Source of the DNA: an uncultured Eubacteriales bacterium
GTDB taxonomy: Bacteria; Bacillota; Clostridia; Oscillospirales; Acutalibacteraceae
Direction: 5' to 3'
NCBI GenBank assembly: GCA_900314795.1
Contig: OMWP01000011.1
Span: forward strand, 1-54,463
DNA: 54,463 nt
The notes under the pieces: generated by a model
What the model was told of the DNA's origin: nothing
Database searches by the model: none
What the model saw: only the letters and a program-made list of their open reading frames with translations
Program-made: the position numbers and the translations under genes
Shown: positions 23,612 to 32,226 of the stretch, piece after piece
How the letters are laid out: the number at the start of each line of letters is the position of its first letter
How positions within the stretch are numbered: position 1 is the stretch's first letter

Positions 23612-25735
23612 ATGACAAAGAGAACCATCAAAACCAGAATCATCGCAACCGCATTATCTGTCGTTACACTTTTTTCCCTGTTCAGCGCATGTGCGACAAC
23701 TTCTGCTTCGGCACTTGAGATCGACTACAAAGGGATTATCAAAGAAGCAGCGTCCAACGGCGCAGAAAAAGCGATCGACGCTGTCACCGAAGAAGGCATC
23801 TTTAACACGGTGCTCAAAAAAGGCGTCAACTTTCTTCTCGGCTTGCTTTTCGACGAAGACGACAACTCTCCCACGATCCAGGATGTGCTTGATAAGCTCG
23901 ACAATCTTTCAAGCAAGCTCGAGAGCTATCACGACGAAGAGATGAAAAACCTCAGACTCATCAACTCCAACATCGACTCCAAGGACTTCCGCCTTGAAGC
24001 GGACAGCATCAGCGACGACTGTCAGGCAGCAGTCAGGAAGATCAGACAGTTCGACGCCAATATCACCACCCCCGGTGAAGGCGTGATCGACAACACCACC
24101 TATAAAACCTACAAAACGATCCTTTCACAGTCCTCCTGCGACCTCTCCTCTCTGGAGAAGAACTTCAACAGAATGGCAGATTATATCAAAGGCGTCCGTT
24201 CCTCTACCGATTATCGCTCCGGCTACCGCGTAACCTCCGAGTACCTCATGAACAAGATCCTTGCCAATTACAAAGAGACCGCGCACGACTGGGCGACCTC
24301 TCCCGACTTTCTCGAATACCTCAACAACATCAATGAAGAGATCGAGCTCATGGAAGCGAATGTCACGCTCGATTACTTCACCATCCTCACCCTCAACAAC
24401 ATGGCTTACAAGGTCAGAGAGTATGAGATCGGGAACGGCATCTACGAGGCAAACGACAATGAGCAACCCTATGCCTACTTCGAGAGTTTTGCAAAAGACC
24501 TGACTGATTCTCTCTCTTCCGTCAACGATATCTACAAGAGCGTTATCGAAGAAAACAACAACAACGGCGACTTCATGCAGGCAACCGCTGAGATCCTTAC
24601 CCCCGTTGGCGGCAAATGTGTCAAGGGCTTCCACACCCTTGCCGAAGCATGGGCGCAATCCTTTAAGGCGAGCACTAGGTACGTCATCACCCTCAACGGC
24701 GACGTCAAAGCAGACGCCAACAAAGGCTTCAACATCGACAATCTCTCCGATACAAACTATGGATTTTGCAACTACGGCGGATTCCACGTCGACCTGGGCA
24801 GAACAGTCAGATTCGACCTCAACGGTCATACCCTCGACTGCTCCGCAAACAAAAACACCATCATCTTCGCCATGAACGACAGGGCGAACATAATCGTCAC
24901 GAACGGTACGATCATCGGCGGCTCGGTAGCTTTTGACGAAATAAACAGAGACCTCAATTCCGTTACTCTGAGAAGCGTGACGATCCGCAACACTGCCAAC
25001 GCAGCGATCAACCTCAACACCGGCTCCACAAAAAGTCAGTGGCTCGTTATGGACAAATGCAAGGTCGAAAACTGCGGCAGGATCCAAGTCTTTTCCAACA
25101 CTGCAAATATCAAGGTCACCAACTCCACCTTCACCAATAACTGGTCCGGTTTAACCGGCGGCGCCTTCTACCTGCCCTCTATCAATTACCCCACCTTCGA
25201 GAACTGCACCTTCAAAGGCAACAAAGCGATGCAAGGCTACGGCGGCGCGATCGACGCCAAAAGCGTGATCTGCAAAAACTGCAACTTTGAAAATAACACT
25301 TCCGAAAACAGCAACCAATACGGGCCAAAGGGCGCCGGCGGTGCGATCGCAGCAAACGCACTCAAGCTTTACGACTGCACTTTCACCGGCAACAAGACCA
25401 ACGATCAGGCGGGCGCTGTTTGGTGCTGCTGCGGCAAAAACTACACTCAGATCATCGAGAGATGCACCTTTGACAACAACAGCTCCAAAAACGTCGGCGG
25501 TGCGGTCAGGATCGATCTGATCGACGGAAATGCTCACAGCATCAAGAACTGCACCTTCACCAACAACACCTCGGGCAGAGGCGCTGCCGTCTTGGTCGAA
25601 AACTTCTGCGGTCACTGCGATGACATTGCTTACCACTGGGGCAACAGCGGCAGCAACAACCGCTGCACCACCGGTTACGATGCCAGAAAAGTAGTCCCGG
25701 AATTCGCATGGGGTCTGAGCGGAGCAAGAAGATAA
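23612..25735 (+). CDS. Secreted right-handed beta-helix repeat protein
   Basis: A 707-aa exported protein. Residues 1-34 form a signal peptide (basic start, hydrophobic core ALSVVTLFSLFSA, then TSASA). The Cys after FSA could be lipidated, but the lipobox is poor. Residues 35-330 are helical and charged, with no match I know. From about residue 355 a right-handed parallel beta-helix begins, with many short N.TF.NN turns and GGA. blocks (YGGAIDA, GAGGAIAAN, NVGGAVRID) as in pectate-lyase-like and polymorphic-membrane-protein repeats. Such helices bind or cut polysaccharides or act as adhesins; no catalytic residues are evident. The ATG follows AAAGGGG, and a TTG three codons upstream is less likely. 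Confidence 0.85.
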   Translation: MTKRTIKTRIIATALSVVTLFSLFSACATTSASALEIDYKGIIKEAASNGAEKAIDAVTEEGIFNTVLKKGVNFLLGLLFDEDDNSPTIQDVLDKLDNLSSKLESYHDEEMKNLRLINSNIDSKDFRLEADSISDDCQAAVRKIRQFDANITTPGEGVIDNTTYKTYKTILSQSSCDLSSLEKNFNRMADYIKGVRSSTDYRSGYRVTSEYLMNKILANYKETAHDWATSPDFLEYLNNINEEIELMEANVTLDYFTILTLNNMAYKVREYEIGNGIYEANDNEQPYAYFESFAKDLTDSLSSVNDIYKSVIEENNNNGDFMQATAEILTPVGGKCVKGFHTLAEAWAQSFKASTRYVITLNGDVKADANKGFNIDNLSDTNYGFCNYGGFHVDLGRTVRFDLNGHTLDCSANKNTIIFAMNDRANIIVTNGTIIGGSVAFDEINRDLNSVTLRSVTIRNTANAAINLNTGSTKSQWLVMDKCKVENCGRIQVFSNTANIKVTNSTFTNNWSGLTGGAFYLPSINYPTFENCTFKGNKAMQGYGGAIDAKSVICKNCNFENNTSENSNQYGPKGAGGAIAANALKLYDCTFTGNKTNDQAGAVWCCCGKNYTQIIERCTFDNNSSKNVGGAVRIDLIDGNAHSIKNCTFTNNTSGRGAAVLVENFCGHCDDIAYHWGNSGSNNRCTTGYDARKVVPEFAWGLSGARR

Positions 25736-25770
25736 GTACAACAGACCGACACAAAAAGACAAAAATATAA

Positions 25771-25806
25771 CAACCGCCCTGTCATCACGCGACAGGGCGG
25801 TTGTTC
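25771..25806. terminator. Bidirectional terminator between the beta-helix gene and sigG
   Basis: A 13-bp perfect stem, CAACCGCCCTGTC and GACAGGGCGGTTG, between convergent genes. Confidence 0.8.
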
Positions 25807-25810
25807 TGCA

Positions 25811-26593
25811 TTACAGCTCCCTTTTGATACTGTCGATCGCGCCCTTTTCGATACGGCTGACCTGCGCCTGACTGATCCCGATCTCCTCGGCGACCTCGGT
25901 CTGGGTCTTTCCGCGGAAATAGCGCAGGGAGAGGATCCGCTTCTCCCGATCGCTGAGCTTTTTGAGCGCTTCCTTAAAGGCGATCTCCTCGAGCCAGTCG
26001 CGGTCGTCGCTCTTGTCCCCCACCTGATCCATCACATAGACAGTGTCGGTGCCGTCGGAAAAGACGGGCTCATATAACGACACGGGTTCGACGATCGCCT
26101 CGAGCGCTAAAACAACGCTTTCCTTATCGGTGCCGATCGCGGCGGCGATCTCCTCCACCGTCGGCTCACGGTTGAGCTTTACTGTCAGCTCCTCCTTCGC
26201 CTTCATCGCGTGGTAGGCGGTGTCGCGCATACTGCGTGAGACCCGCAGACTACCGCTGTCGCGCAGGTGCCTTCTCAGCTCGCCCATGATCATCGGCACG
26301 CCGTAGGTGGAGAAGCGCACATCCAGGCTGACGTCAAAGTGATCGATCGCCTTGATCAGTCCGATGACCCCGACCTGAAAGAGATCGTCGAGGTTCTCTC
26401 CCCTGCCGGTGAAGCGCTGGATCACACTGAGCACCAGCCGCAGGTTGCCGTTGATCATCTCTTCCCTCGCCCGTTTGCGTTCCTTCTCAGTGCCGTCACG
26501 CATTTTGATGAGCAATTCACGTTTTTGTTCCTCGTTCAATACAGGCAGTCGCGCGGTGTCTACGCCGCACAGTTCGACCTTATGATACTGCAA
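25811..26593 (-). CDS. sigG: RNA polymerase sporulation sigma factor SigG
   Basis: Late forespore sigma factor, 260 aa from the chosen start. The N-terminus HKVELCGVDTARLPVL is diagnostic for SigG. Region 2 has NLRLVLSVIQRF, LDDLFQVGVIGLIKAI and FSTYGVPMIMGEL; region 3 and the region 4 helix-turn-helix (TQTEVAEEIGISQAQVSRIE) are intact. A GTG at 26632 extends the frame, but the forespore promoter's -10 box lies downstream of it. The TTG at 26593, with GGAGG six bases before it, must therefore be the start on that transcript. spoIIGA and sigE, often adjacent, are absent. Confidence 0.94.
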   Translation of the reverse strand: MQYHKVELCGVDTARLPVLNEEQKRELLIKMRDGTEKERKRAREEMINGNLRLVLSVIQRFTGRGENLDDLFQVGVIGLIKAIDHFDVSLDVRFSTYGVPMIMGELRRHLRDSGSLRVSRSMRDTAYHAMKAKEELTVKLNREPTVEEIAAAIGTDKESVVLALEAIVEPVSLYEPVFSDGTDTVYVMDQVGDKSDDRDWLEEIAFKEALKKLSDREKRILSLRYFRGKTQTEVAEEIGISQAQVSRIEKGAIDSIKREL

Positions 26594-26620
26594 AAAATCC
26601 CTCCGGTTCCATACTGCCTT

Positions 26621-26650
26621 TAGTATGGACACGAAGGGATGATTTCATTC
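26621..26650 (-). promoter_or_regulatory. Sigma-G/sigma-F promoter of sigG
   Basis: On the minus strand GAATG, 18 bases, CATACTA matches GHATR - 17/18 - CATnMTA, as expected for sigG autoregulation and initial sigma-F control. It has the same geometry as the promoter at 12894-12923. CCATACT...AGTATGG around the -10 forms a short inverted repeat. Confidence 0.75.
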
Positions 26651-26653
26651 AAT

Positions 26654-26797
26654 TGTCATTCCGAGGAGCAACCGACTGTTGCGACGTGGGAATCTCAACC
26701 GATTAACCGAATACAGACTGTTCCTCTATGTGAGATTGCCACAGCCTGCCGCTTTGCGGCACCTCCTTAACAGGAAGCTTCGGGCTTCGCAATGACA
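26654..26797. repeat. Interspersed palindromic repeat (GGTTGAGATTGCCAC family)
   Basis: About 144 bp running from TGTCATTCCGAGG to GCAATGACA, with GGGAATCTCAACC and TGAGATTGCCACAGCC arms and an inner GCCGCTTTGCGGC hairpin. It fills the gap between the sigG promoter and the rmuC stop. Confidence 0.75.
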
Positions 26798-26798
26798 T

Positions 26799-28109
26799 TT
26801 ATACATCATCAGATTTATTTTCTATATTCGAAAAATACGCTTCAATCGGGGTATCATTGCTCTCTACGGCGCTGAGCTTGCGGGTGATCTGTCGGGTACG
26901 TACGCCGACGAGCTTATCCAGCTCCTTGTTCGCCTGATCGAGCTTTGTCTGGGTCGCGACGAGCACGGTGTTAAAGGTCTCGAATTCCTTTTTGACCGAG
27001 CCTAAGAGGTTCCAAACCTCCGCCGATCGCTTCTGCACGGCGAGGGTCTTGAAGCCCATCTGGATCGAGTTGAGCAGCGCCGCCATCGTGGACGGACCCG
27101 CGATATTCACCTTGTAGTCGCGCTGTAAGAGCTCGACCATACCGCGGTTGACCACCTCGCTGTAGAGTCCCTCAAAGGGCAGGAACATCACGGCAAATTC
27201 GGTGGTGTTCGGCGGATCGATGTACTTATCGCGGATATCCTTTGCCTCGCGGCGGATGGTGTTGATCAGGTTCTTTGCCGCGGCGTCGACCGCCTCCTTG
27301 GAGCCGCTGTCGTACGCGTCACGCAGGGCGGCATAACTGTCGCCGGGGAACTTGGAGTCGATCGGCAGATAGATGAAGCCGTCGTCACGCGCGGGGAGCT
27401 TGATCGCGAATTCGACCACCTCGCGCGAGCCCTTCTTGGTGGCGACGTTGGTATCGTACTGGTCGGGGGTGAGGATCTCCTCGAGGATATTGCCGAGCTG
27501 GATCTCGCCGACGATACCGCGGGTCTTGACGTTGGAGAGCACCTTTTTCAAGTCGCCGACGCCGACCGCGAGGGTCTGCATCTCACCCAAGCCCTTGTAC
27601 ACCTGCTCGAGGCGTTCGCTGACCAGTGCGAAGCTGCGGTTCATCTTCTCCTCGAGCGTCTTTTGCAGCTTTTCGTCAACGGTGGTGCGCATCTCGGTCA
27701 ACTGCTTGTTGTTGTCGTCACGGATATCGCTGAGCTTCTGCTCCATCGAGCGGCGGATATTCTCGAGCTTCTGCTCATTCTCTAATGAGAAGGTTTTCAG
27801 ACGATCCTCAAAGTGGAGGAGCTTTTCACTTTGCGAAGCGGAAAAGCTCTGCTGATTGGTGGCGATCATCTCACCCATATTCTTGACCGAATTCTGGGTG
27901 GAGGTGATGACCTCGGTGCGCAGGGCGGCGATCTCGTCGTTAGTATTCTTCATCGTCATTTGCGTGGATTTTTCGATCTCAGCACGCAGCTGATTGATCT
28001 CCTCACTGCTGCTATTATTCTTTTTAGGAATAATGATGATTGCGGCGATCACGGCGATGATCCCGATCAGCGCGAGCAAACAGAGGATGACAAACTGGTA
28101 CATTTCCAT
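26799..28109 (-). CDS. rmuC: DNA recombination protein RmuC
   Basis: A 436-aa RmuC-family protein: an N-terminal membrane segment (about residues 4-28), a long coiled coil to about residue 190 (heptad-like Glu/Lys/Gln/Arg-rich), and the conserved RmuC nuclease-like domain. That domain shows GIVGEIQLGNILEEIL, LPIDSKFPGDSY and the downstream VMFLPFEGLYSEV. RmuC limits DNA inversions at short repeats and has a restriction-endonuclease-like fold. The ATG at 28109 follows GAGGTG; a TTG one codon earlier also exists. The gene stands alone. Confidence 0.93.
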   Translation of the reverse strand: MEMYQFVILCLLALIGIIAVIAAIIIIPKKNNSSSEEINQLRAEIEKSTQMTMKNTNDEIAALRTEVITSTQNSVKNMGEMIATNQQSFSASQSEKLLHFEDRLKTFSLENEQKLENIRRSMEQKLSDIRDDNNKQLTEMRTTVDEKLQKTLEEKMNRSFALVSERLEQVYKGLGEMQTLAVGVGDLKKVLSNVKTRGIVGEIQLGNILEEILTPDQYDTNVATKKGSREVVEFAIKLPARDDGFIYLPIDSKFPGDSYAALRDAYDSGSKEAVDAAAKNLINTIRREAKDIRDKYIDPPNTTEFAVMFLPFEGLYSEVVNRGMVELLQRDYKVNIAGPSTMAALLNSIQMGFKTLAVQKRSAEVWNLLGSVKKEFETFNTVLVATQTKLDQANKELDKLVGVRTRQITRKLSAVESNDTPIEAYFSNIENKSDDV

Positions 28110-28221
28110 CAAAACACCTCATCACAAGTTATTGAGGTAATTGTATCACGGAACACCGCATATTGTCAACGGAGAACGATGAGCGGTTGTGCTTTCAGCT
28201 TCACATAAGAAAGTGATCTTC

Positions 28222-28245
28222 GGGAGGAGCAAGCCCCTCCCCTAC
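28222..28245. repeat. Short hairpin repeat, same core as the 48.9 kb tandem array
   Basis: The GGGAGGAGCAAGC / CCCTCCCCTAC hairpin unit that recurs four times at 48866-49240. Confidence 0.7.
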
Positions 28246-28337
28246 AATAGCCGCTCCTCACTTCCGGCGGGTCGTCGGACACGCGTGTCTTTACTTTGGC
28301 TTCCGAATCAGATCATCTGTGTGTTGTCGTCAAAATC

Positions 28338-28378
28338 GGTTGAGATTGCCACGGCTCTTGCAGAGCCTCGCAATGACA
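28338..28378. repeat. Short member of the GGTTGAGATTGCCAC repeat family
   Basis: A 41-bp minimal copy: GGTTGAGATTGCCAC, a GGCTCTTGCAGAGCC hairpin, then CGCAATGACA. It abuts the stop of the S1-domain gene. Confidence 0.7.
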
Positions 28379-28380
28379 AT

Positions 28381-29301
28381 TTATATAAACTCCGTTTCGA
28401 TCAAGCGGTTACATTCGGGCGGTGAATAGGTGAAGCGCTCGATGTGTCCGTGCGTGATGAAATATTCGGGCACAGTCGGCACATGCGGCTCGCCGAAATT
28501 GTCGATGATGATCAGCTTGATCTTCATCTTCTGCGGGATGATGCTCTTGATGTACACGGCGGCGGTGTCGCCGACATGCAGGTTATCCCGCAGCTCGGCA
28601 AGTCCCGCCAGATTCGGCATCAGCTCCACGAACGCGCCGTAGTTCTCGATAGAGCGGATCACACCCGTCACCGTCTCCCCTACCGCGAACCGCGCGGCGT
28701 TCTCTGCCCATGTGCCCAACAGCTCCTTGTGGCTCAGGGTCACACGGTTCCCGTTGATGGATTTTACCACGGCATAGATGTCCATCCCCACGGTGAACCG
28801 CTCGTCGGGATGCTCGATGCGCGAGATCGAGATCGTGTCGATCGGCATCAGCGCCACCAGTCCGCAGCCGATATCGCAGAAGGCTCCGAACGGCTCGAGG
28901 TGCGTGATACGCGCGGGGATCACATCGCCGACATGAAGCCGACTAAGATAATGCTCGGCGCATTTTTTCTGCGCATCGGCACGGGACAGCACCGCGGTCA
29001 TCCCGTTCTCCCGACGGATGAACTCCTTGATGACAAAGCACACCGCTTTGCCGACGCGCGAGATCACCGCGATATCGCGCACACTGCCCTCGCGGATCCC
29101 GAGGGCGCCTTCCTCACGCGGGATCACACCGCGCACACACGGCAGATCGACCTTCAGATTATGGTCATGATCGCATAAAACCGCGCGCGCCTCCAGAATA
29201 TCGCCGCGCTCCATCGCTGTGCGCATCTGCTCAAAGGAGCTCAGCGCATTTGCATTTTCAACTGTATCGATTCTCTTTCCCTCTGGGAGAAATGACGTCA
29301 T
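28381..29301 (-). CDS. S1 RNA-binding domain protein (ribosomal protein S1-like)
   Basis: A 306-aa protein with about three S1-type OB folds. The first (residues 35-100) is divergent, the second starts near 122 (GDVIPARITHLEPFGAFCDIGCGLVALMP), and the third near 212 (GETVTGVIRSIENYGAFVELMPNLAGL). The aromatic FGAF and YGAF patterns are the usual RNA-binding faces. It is shorter than Gram-negative S1 and resembles the multi-S1 proteins of Clostridia. AGGAGG precedes the ATG. It likely binds mRNA or ribosomes; the exact role is open. Confidence 0.88.
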   Translation of the reverse strand: MTSFLPEGKRIDTVENANALSSFEQMRTAMERGDILEARAVLCDHDHNLKVDLPCVRGVIPREEGALGIREGSVRDIAVISRVGKAVCFVIKEFIRRENGMTAVLSRADAQKKCAEHYLSRLHVGDVIPARITHLEPFGAFCDIGCGLVALMPIDTISISRIEHPDERFTVGMDIYAVVKSINGNRVTLSHKELLGTWAENAARFAVGETVTGVIRSIENYGAFVELMPNLAGLAELRDNLHVGDTAAVYIKSIIPQKMKIKLIIIDNFGEPHVPTVPEYFITHGHIERFTYSPPECNRLIETEFI

Positions 29302-29473
29302 GGTGTTCCTCCTGATACCGCCGTCGCAAACAACGCAAAGATTTTCTTATGCTCAGACACGGTATGATATTTTATACATGATACAATCTATGACTGAGGG
29401 ATGGGAGTTATGACTTTATCATTTTTACTCACCGAAACAGCCACACAAACGGAAATATTTATCACAACAGGTA

Positions 29474-29502
29474 TTGAAAAACACCATCGTTTCGTATACA
29501 AT
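29474..29502 (+). promoter_or_regulatory. Promoter of the cyclophilin gene pair
   Basis: TTGAAA, 17 bases, TACAAT, 56 bases before the first start codon. Confidence 0.7.
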
Positions 29503-29557
29503 AGAAAGGTAGCCGACTAATATTCACCAAGATACCGTCGGCAGAAAGGAAACAATT

Positions 29558-30301
29558 ATGAAACGTATTATCGCAATCGTATTGACAGTATTGATGGTCG
29601 CCGCAGTGTTTGCGGGCTGTAACAAGAAGGTCGGCTCCGGTACCACCTCCGCTACCTCCAAGTCGGAATCCAAAGCAGAATCCGCCGAAACCGTAGCGCA
29701 GGATGCAAAATCCACCGAGGCGCTGCTGAACATCGACGACGTCCCCGCGGCTGATCTGGACAAAGCCAATGCGGAATATCAGAAGAAGGCGCCCGAAAAG
29801 GGTGAGGAGGTCGCGATCCTGCACACCAACTACGGCGACATCTCCTTCAAGTTCTTCCCCGAGGTCGCGCCCAAGGCGGTCAACTCCTTTAAAGCGCTGG
29901 CAAAGGACAGCCGCTATAACGGCACCATCTTCCACCGCATCACTAATCCCGCGACCAGCGGTATCGGCGTGGTACAGGGCGGCGACTACACCAACTTCAA
30001 CGGCACCGGCGGCGTTTCCGCCTACGGAAAGGGCTTCGGCTTAGAGGTCTCCGATTATCTGAGCAACACCGAAGGCTCCGTCGCGATGGCGCGCAGCACC
30101 GATCCCAACTCCAACGGCTCTCAGTTTTACATCAACTACAGCAACAACAACAGCCTGGACGGTCAGTATACCGTCTTTGCACAGGTTTATGAAGGCATGG
30201 ACGTCGTCAACTCCATCTCTAAGGTACAGGTCGGCCAGAACGATAAACCCGTCAAAGACGTAATTTTGCAGAGCGTAGAGATCGTTGAATATTCTAAATA
30301 A
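29558..30301 (+). CDS. Cyclophilin-type peptidyl-prolyl isomerase lipoprotein
   Basis: A 247-aa exported lipoprotein that should catalyse proline isomerisation on folding secreted proteins outside the membrane. The signal peptide ends in lipobox VFAGC (Cys near residue 22), followed by a Ser/Thr/Glu linker. The cyclophilin fold starts near residue 82 (VAILHTNYGDISFKFFPEVAP) with GTIFHRI, the loop VVQGGDYTNFNGTGG, and GSQFYINYSNN. AGAAAGGAAAC precedes the ATG. A second, closely similar cyclophilin follows six bases after its stop. Confidence 0.92.
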   Translation: MKRIIAIVLTVLMVAAVFAGCNKKVGSGTTSATSKSESKAESAETVAQDAKSTEALLNIDDVPAADLDKANAEYQKKAPEKGEEVAILHTNYGDISFKFFPEVAPKAVNSFKALAKDSRYNGTIFHRITNPATSGIGVVQGGDYTNFNGTGGVSAYGKGFGLEVSDYLSNTEGSVAMARSTDPNSNGSQFYINYSNNNSLDGQYTVFAQVYEGMDVVNSISKVQVGQNDKPVKDVILQSVEIVEYSK

Positions 30302-30306
30302 GAATA

Positions 30307-30957
30307 ATGAAACGGTCATTATCCATTCTACTTTGTATCATTTTGATTGCCGCGCTCACGGCATGCGGCAAAAAGGAGGCAACTAACATGGTTCTTTCAG
30401 GCGGTTACACCACCATCGATGAGATCCCCGCGGCGAAAACCGATATTCCCGCCGATTATCAAAAGGCAGCCCCGCAGTCGGGCGATACCGTCGCGATCCT
30501 GCACACCAACAGGGGCGACATCAGCATGCGCTTCTTCCCCGAGGTCGCGCCGATCGCGGTCAACAACTTTATCGCGCTGGCTAAGGCGAACAAGTTCAAC
30601 AACACCATCTTCCACCGCGTGATCAACAACTTTATGATCCAAGGCGGCGATTATACCAACTTCAACGGCACCGGCGGCGCATCGATCTACGGCAAGGAGT
30701 TCAAGCTCGAGACCAACGCCAATGTGCACAACTGCGCGGGCTCCGTCGCGATGGCGAACCGCGGCCCCGGCACAAACGGCTCGCAGTTCTACATCAACCA
30801 GGTCGACAACAACTACCTCGACGGCAGTTATACCGTTTTCGGTCAGGTATACGACGGCATGGACACCGTCAACACCATCTGCGGCGTACAGACCAACATG
30901 ATGGATAAACCGCTCAATGACGTTGTCATTGACAGCATTGAGATCAAAACATATTAA
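30307..30957 (+). CDS. Cyclophilin-type peptidyl-prolyl isomerase lipoprotein, tandem paralogue
   Basis: A 216-aa paralogue of the preceding gene. Lipobox LTAC (Cys near residue 20) is followed by a short linker. The cyclophilin core has VAILHTNRGDISMRFFPEVAP, TIFHRVINNFMIQGGDY and GSQFYINQVDNN. This copy keeps the canonical FHRVI..FMIQGGD catalytic strand, while the first copy has FHRITNPATSGIG in its place. The start lies six bases after the upstream stop without a clear ribosome site, so translation is probably coupled. Confidence 0.92.
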   Translation: MKRSLSILLCIILIAALTACGKKEATNMVLSGGYTTIDEIPAAKTDIPADYQKAAPQSGDTVAILHTNRGDISMRFFPEVAPIAVNNFIALAKANKFNNTIFHRVINNFMIQGGDYTNFNGTGGASIYGKEFKLETNANVHNCAGSVAMANRGPGTNGSQFYINQVDNNYLDGSYTVFGQVYDGMDTVNTICGVQTNMMDKPLNDVVIDSIEIKTY

Positions 30958-30958
30958 G

Positions 30959-31147
30959 AACTGAAAACTGAAAACTTAAGATCGAAGAATGAATAATTAA
31001 TGTATCTCGCTGACGCTCGATCAATTAATGCAATCCCTCAGTCCTCGTTCGAGGACAGCTCCCTTTACCAAAGGGAGCCTTAAGGATTGGGTGCGGTTAT
31101 CCCGCCCTTCATTATTCATTTTTCAGTTTTCGATCTTCAGTCTTAAG
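30959..31147. repeat. Inverted-repeat element with nested hairpin
   Basis: About 189 bp. Its ends, AACTGAAAACTGAAAAC with AAGATCGAAGAATGAATAAT, recur inverted as ATTATTCATTTTTCAGTTTTCGATCTTCAG. Inside are a CTCGTTCGAG hairpin and the CTCCCTTT/AAGGGAG piece seen at 16488. It looks like a MITE that acquired a second element. Confidence 0.65.
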
Positions 31148-31168
31148 TACCATGGAATGGAGAACCCT

Positions 31169-32026
31169 ATGGAACGACCCGTCATCGCCATTATGTATGA
31201 CTTTGATAAGACCCTGTGTACCAAGGATATGCAGGACTACGGCTTTATCCCGAGCCTTGATCTACAGCCCGACGAATTCTGGCACAAAGCCAACGAATTC
31301 GGATCAGGCGCGCAGATGGACGGCGTACTCGCCTATCTGTATACGATGATCGAAGAGAGCAAGCGCAAGGGGATGCCCCTCACGCGCGAGAAGCTGATCG
31401 ACTGCGGCAAGGGCATCGTGCTGTATGACGGCGTCAAGGAGTGGTTCGACCGCATCAACCTCTACGGCGCGGCTCAGGGCGTGCAGATCGAGCACTATGT
31501 CATCTCGTCGGGGCTCAAAGAGATCATCGAGGGCTCCGGGATTGCCGATAAGTTCACCAAGATCTTTGCCTGTGAATTCCTGTATGATGACGACGGCTGC
31601 GCCCTGTGGCCGAAAACCGCCGTCAACTATACCAACAAGACCCAGTTCGTCTACCGTATCAACAAGGGCGTGCTGGATATCGCGAACGACGTCGATCTCA
31701 ACCGCTCCATGCCCGACGATTCCAAGCGCGTCCCCTTCACCAACATGATCTACATCGGCGACGGACTCTCTGACGTGCCGTGTATGAAGATGATGAAGGC
31801 ATACGGCGGCTGTGCGATCGCGGTCTATCAGGACAACAACAAGAGCAAGGTCGAAGAACTGCTGATGGGCGACCGCGTGGACTTCATCTTCCCCGCCGAC
31901 TACACCAAGCAGGGCAGACTCGACAAGACCGTGCACAACCTGATCAAGAAAATGGCGATCAGCGACGAGCTGGTTAAGGAGAACGCGAGACAGCTCAGGG
32001 AGTTAGGAGAGAGGAGTGAGGAGTGA
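31169..32026 (+). CDS. HAD-superfamily phosphatase
   Basis: A 285-aa hydrolase. Motif I is DFDKT (nucleophile and acid Asp near residues 9-11), motif II is in the SSG of HYVISSGLKE, and motif IV is YIGDGLSDVPCM near 196. A helical cap is inserted after motif I. The substrate is unknown; the layout resembles small phosphoserine-phosphatase-like HAD enzymes. The ATG at 31169 follows GGAG at 7 bases; earlier ATGs lie in or next to the preceding repeat. The last codons (GERSEE) are written by a GGAGTGA simple repeat that runs past the stop. Confidence 0.85.
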   Translation: MERPVIAIMYDFDKTLCTKDMQDYGFIPSLDLQPDEFWHKANEFGSGAQMDGVLAYLYTMIEESKRKGMPLTREKLIDCGKGIVLYDGVKEWFDRINLYGAAQGVQIEHYVISSGLKEIIEGSGIADKFTKIFACEFLYDDDGCALWPKTAVNYTNKTQFVYRINKGVLDIANDVDLNRSMPDDSKRVPFTNMIYIGDGLSDVPCMKMMKAYGGCAIAVYQDNNKSKVEELLMGDRVDFIFPADYTKQGRLDKTVHNLIKKMAISDELVKENARQLRELGERSEE

Positions 32027-32226
32027 GGAGTGAGGAGTTTATGGCGGACGTTGTCCGCACCTGATTAATAAAAAGATTGCAAGGATTCATTCCGTAGTAA
32101 ACTCACCAAATAAAAAACACGCTTGCAGGTTCGTTTAACGAACCGCAAGCGTGTCATTTTTTATATAGAATTGTTCGAGCAAAGCGAGTGACCGGAACTC
32201 CTCACTCCTCACTCCTCACTCCTCAC
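32012..32226. repeat. Inverted pair of (GGAGTGA)n repeats at convergent gene ends
   Basis: GGAGTGA units at about 32012-32038 reappear inverted as CTCCTCACTCCT units at 32196-32226. The first overlaps the HAD stop, and the second touches the potD stop, flanking the shared terminator. Confidence 0.6.
32112..32162. terminator. Bidirectional terminator between the HAD gene and potD
   Basis: ACACGCTTGC..GGTTCG and CGAACC..GCAAGCGTGT form a long stem, with A runs before and T runs after, so it works on both strands. Confidence 0.85.
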
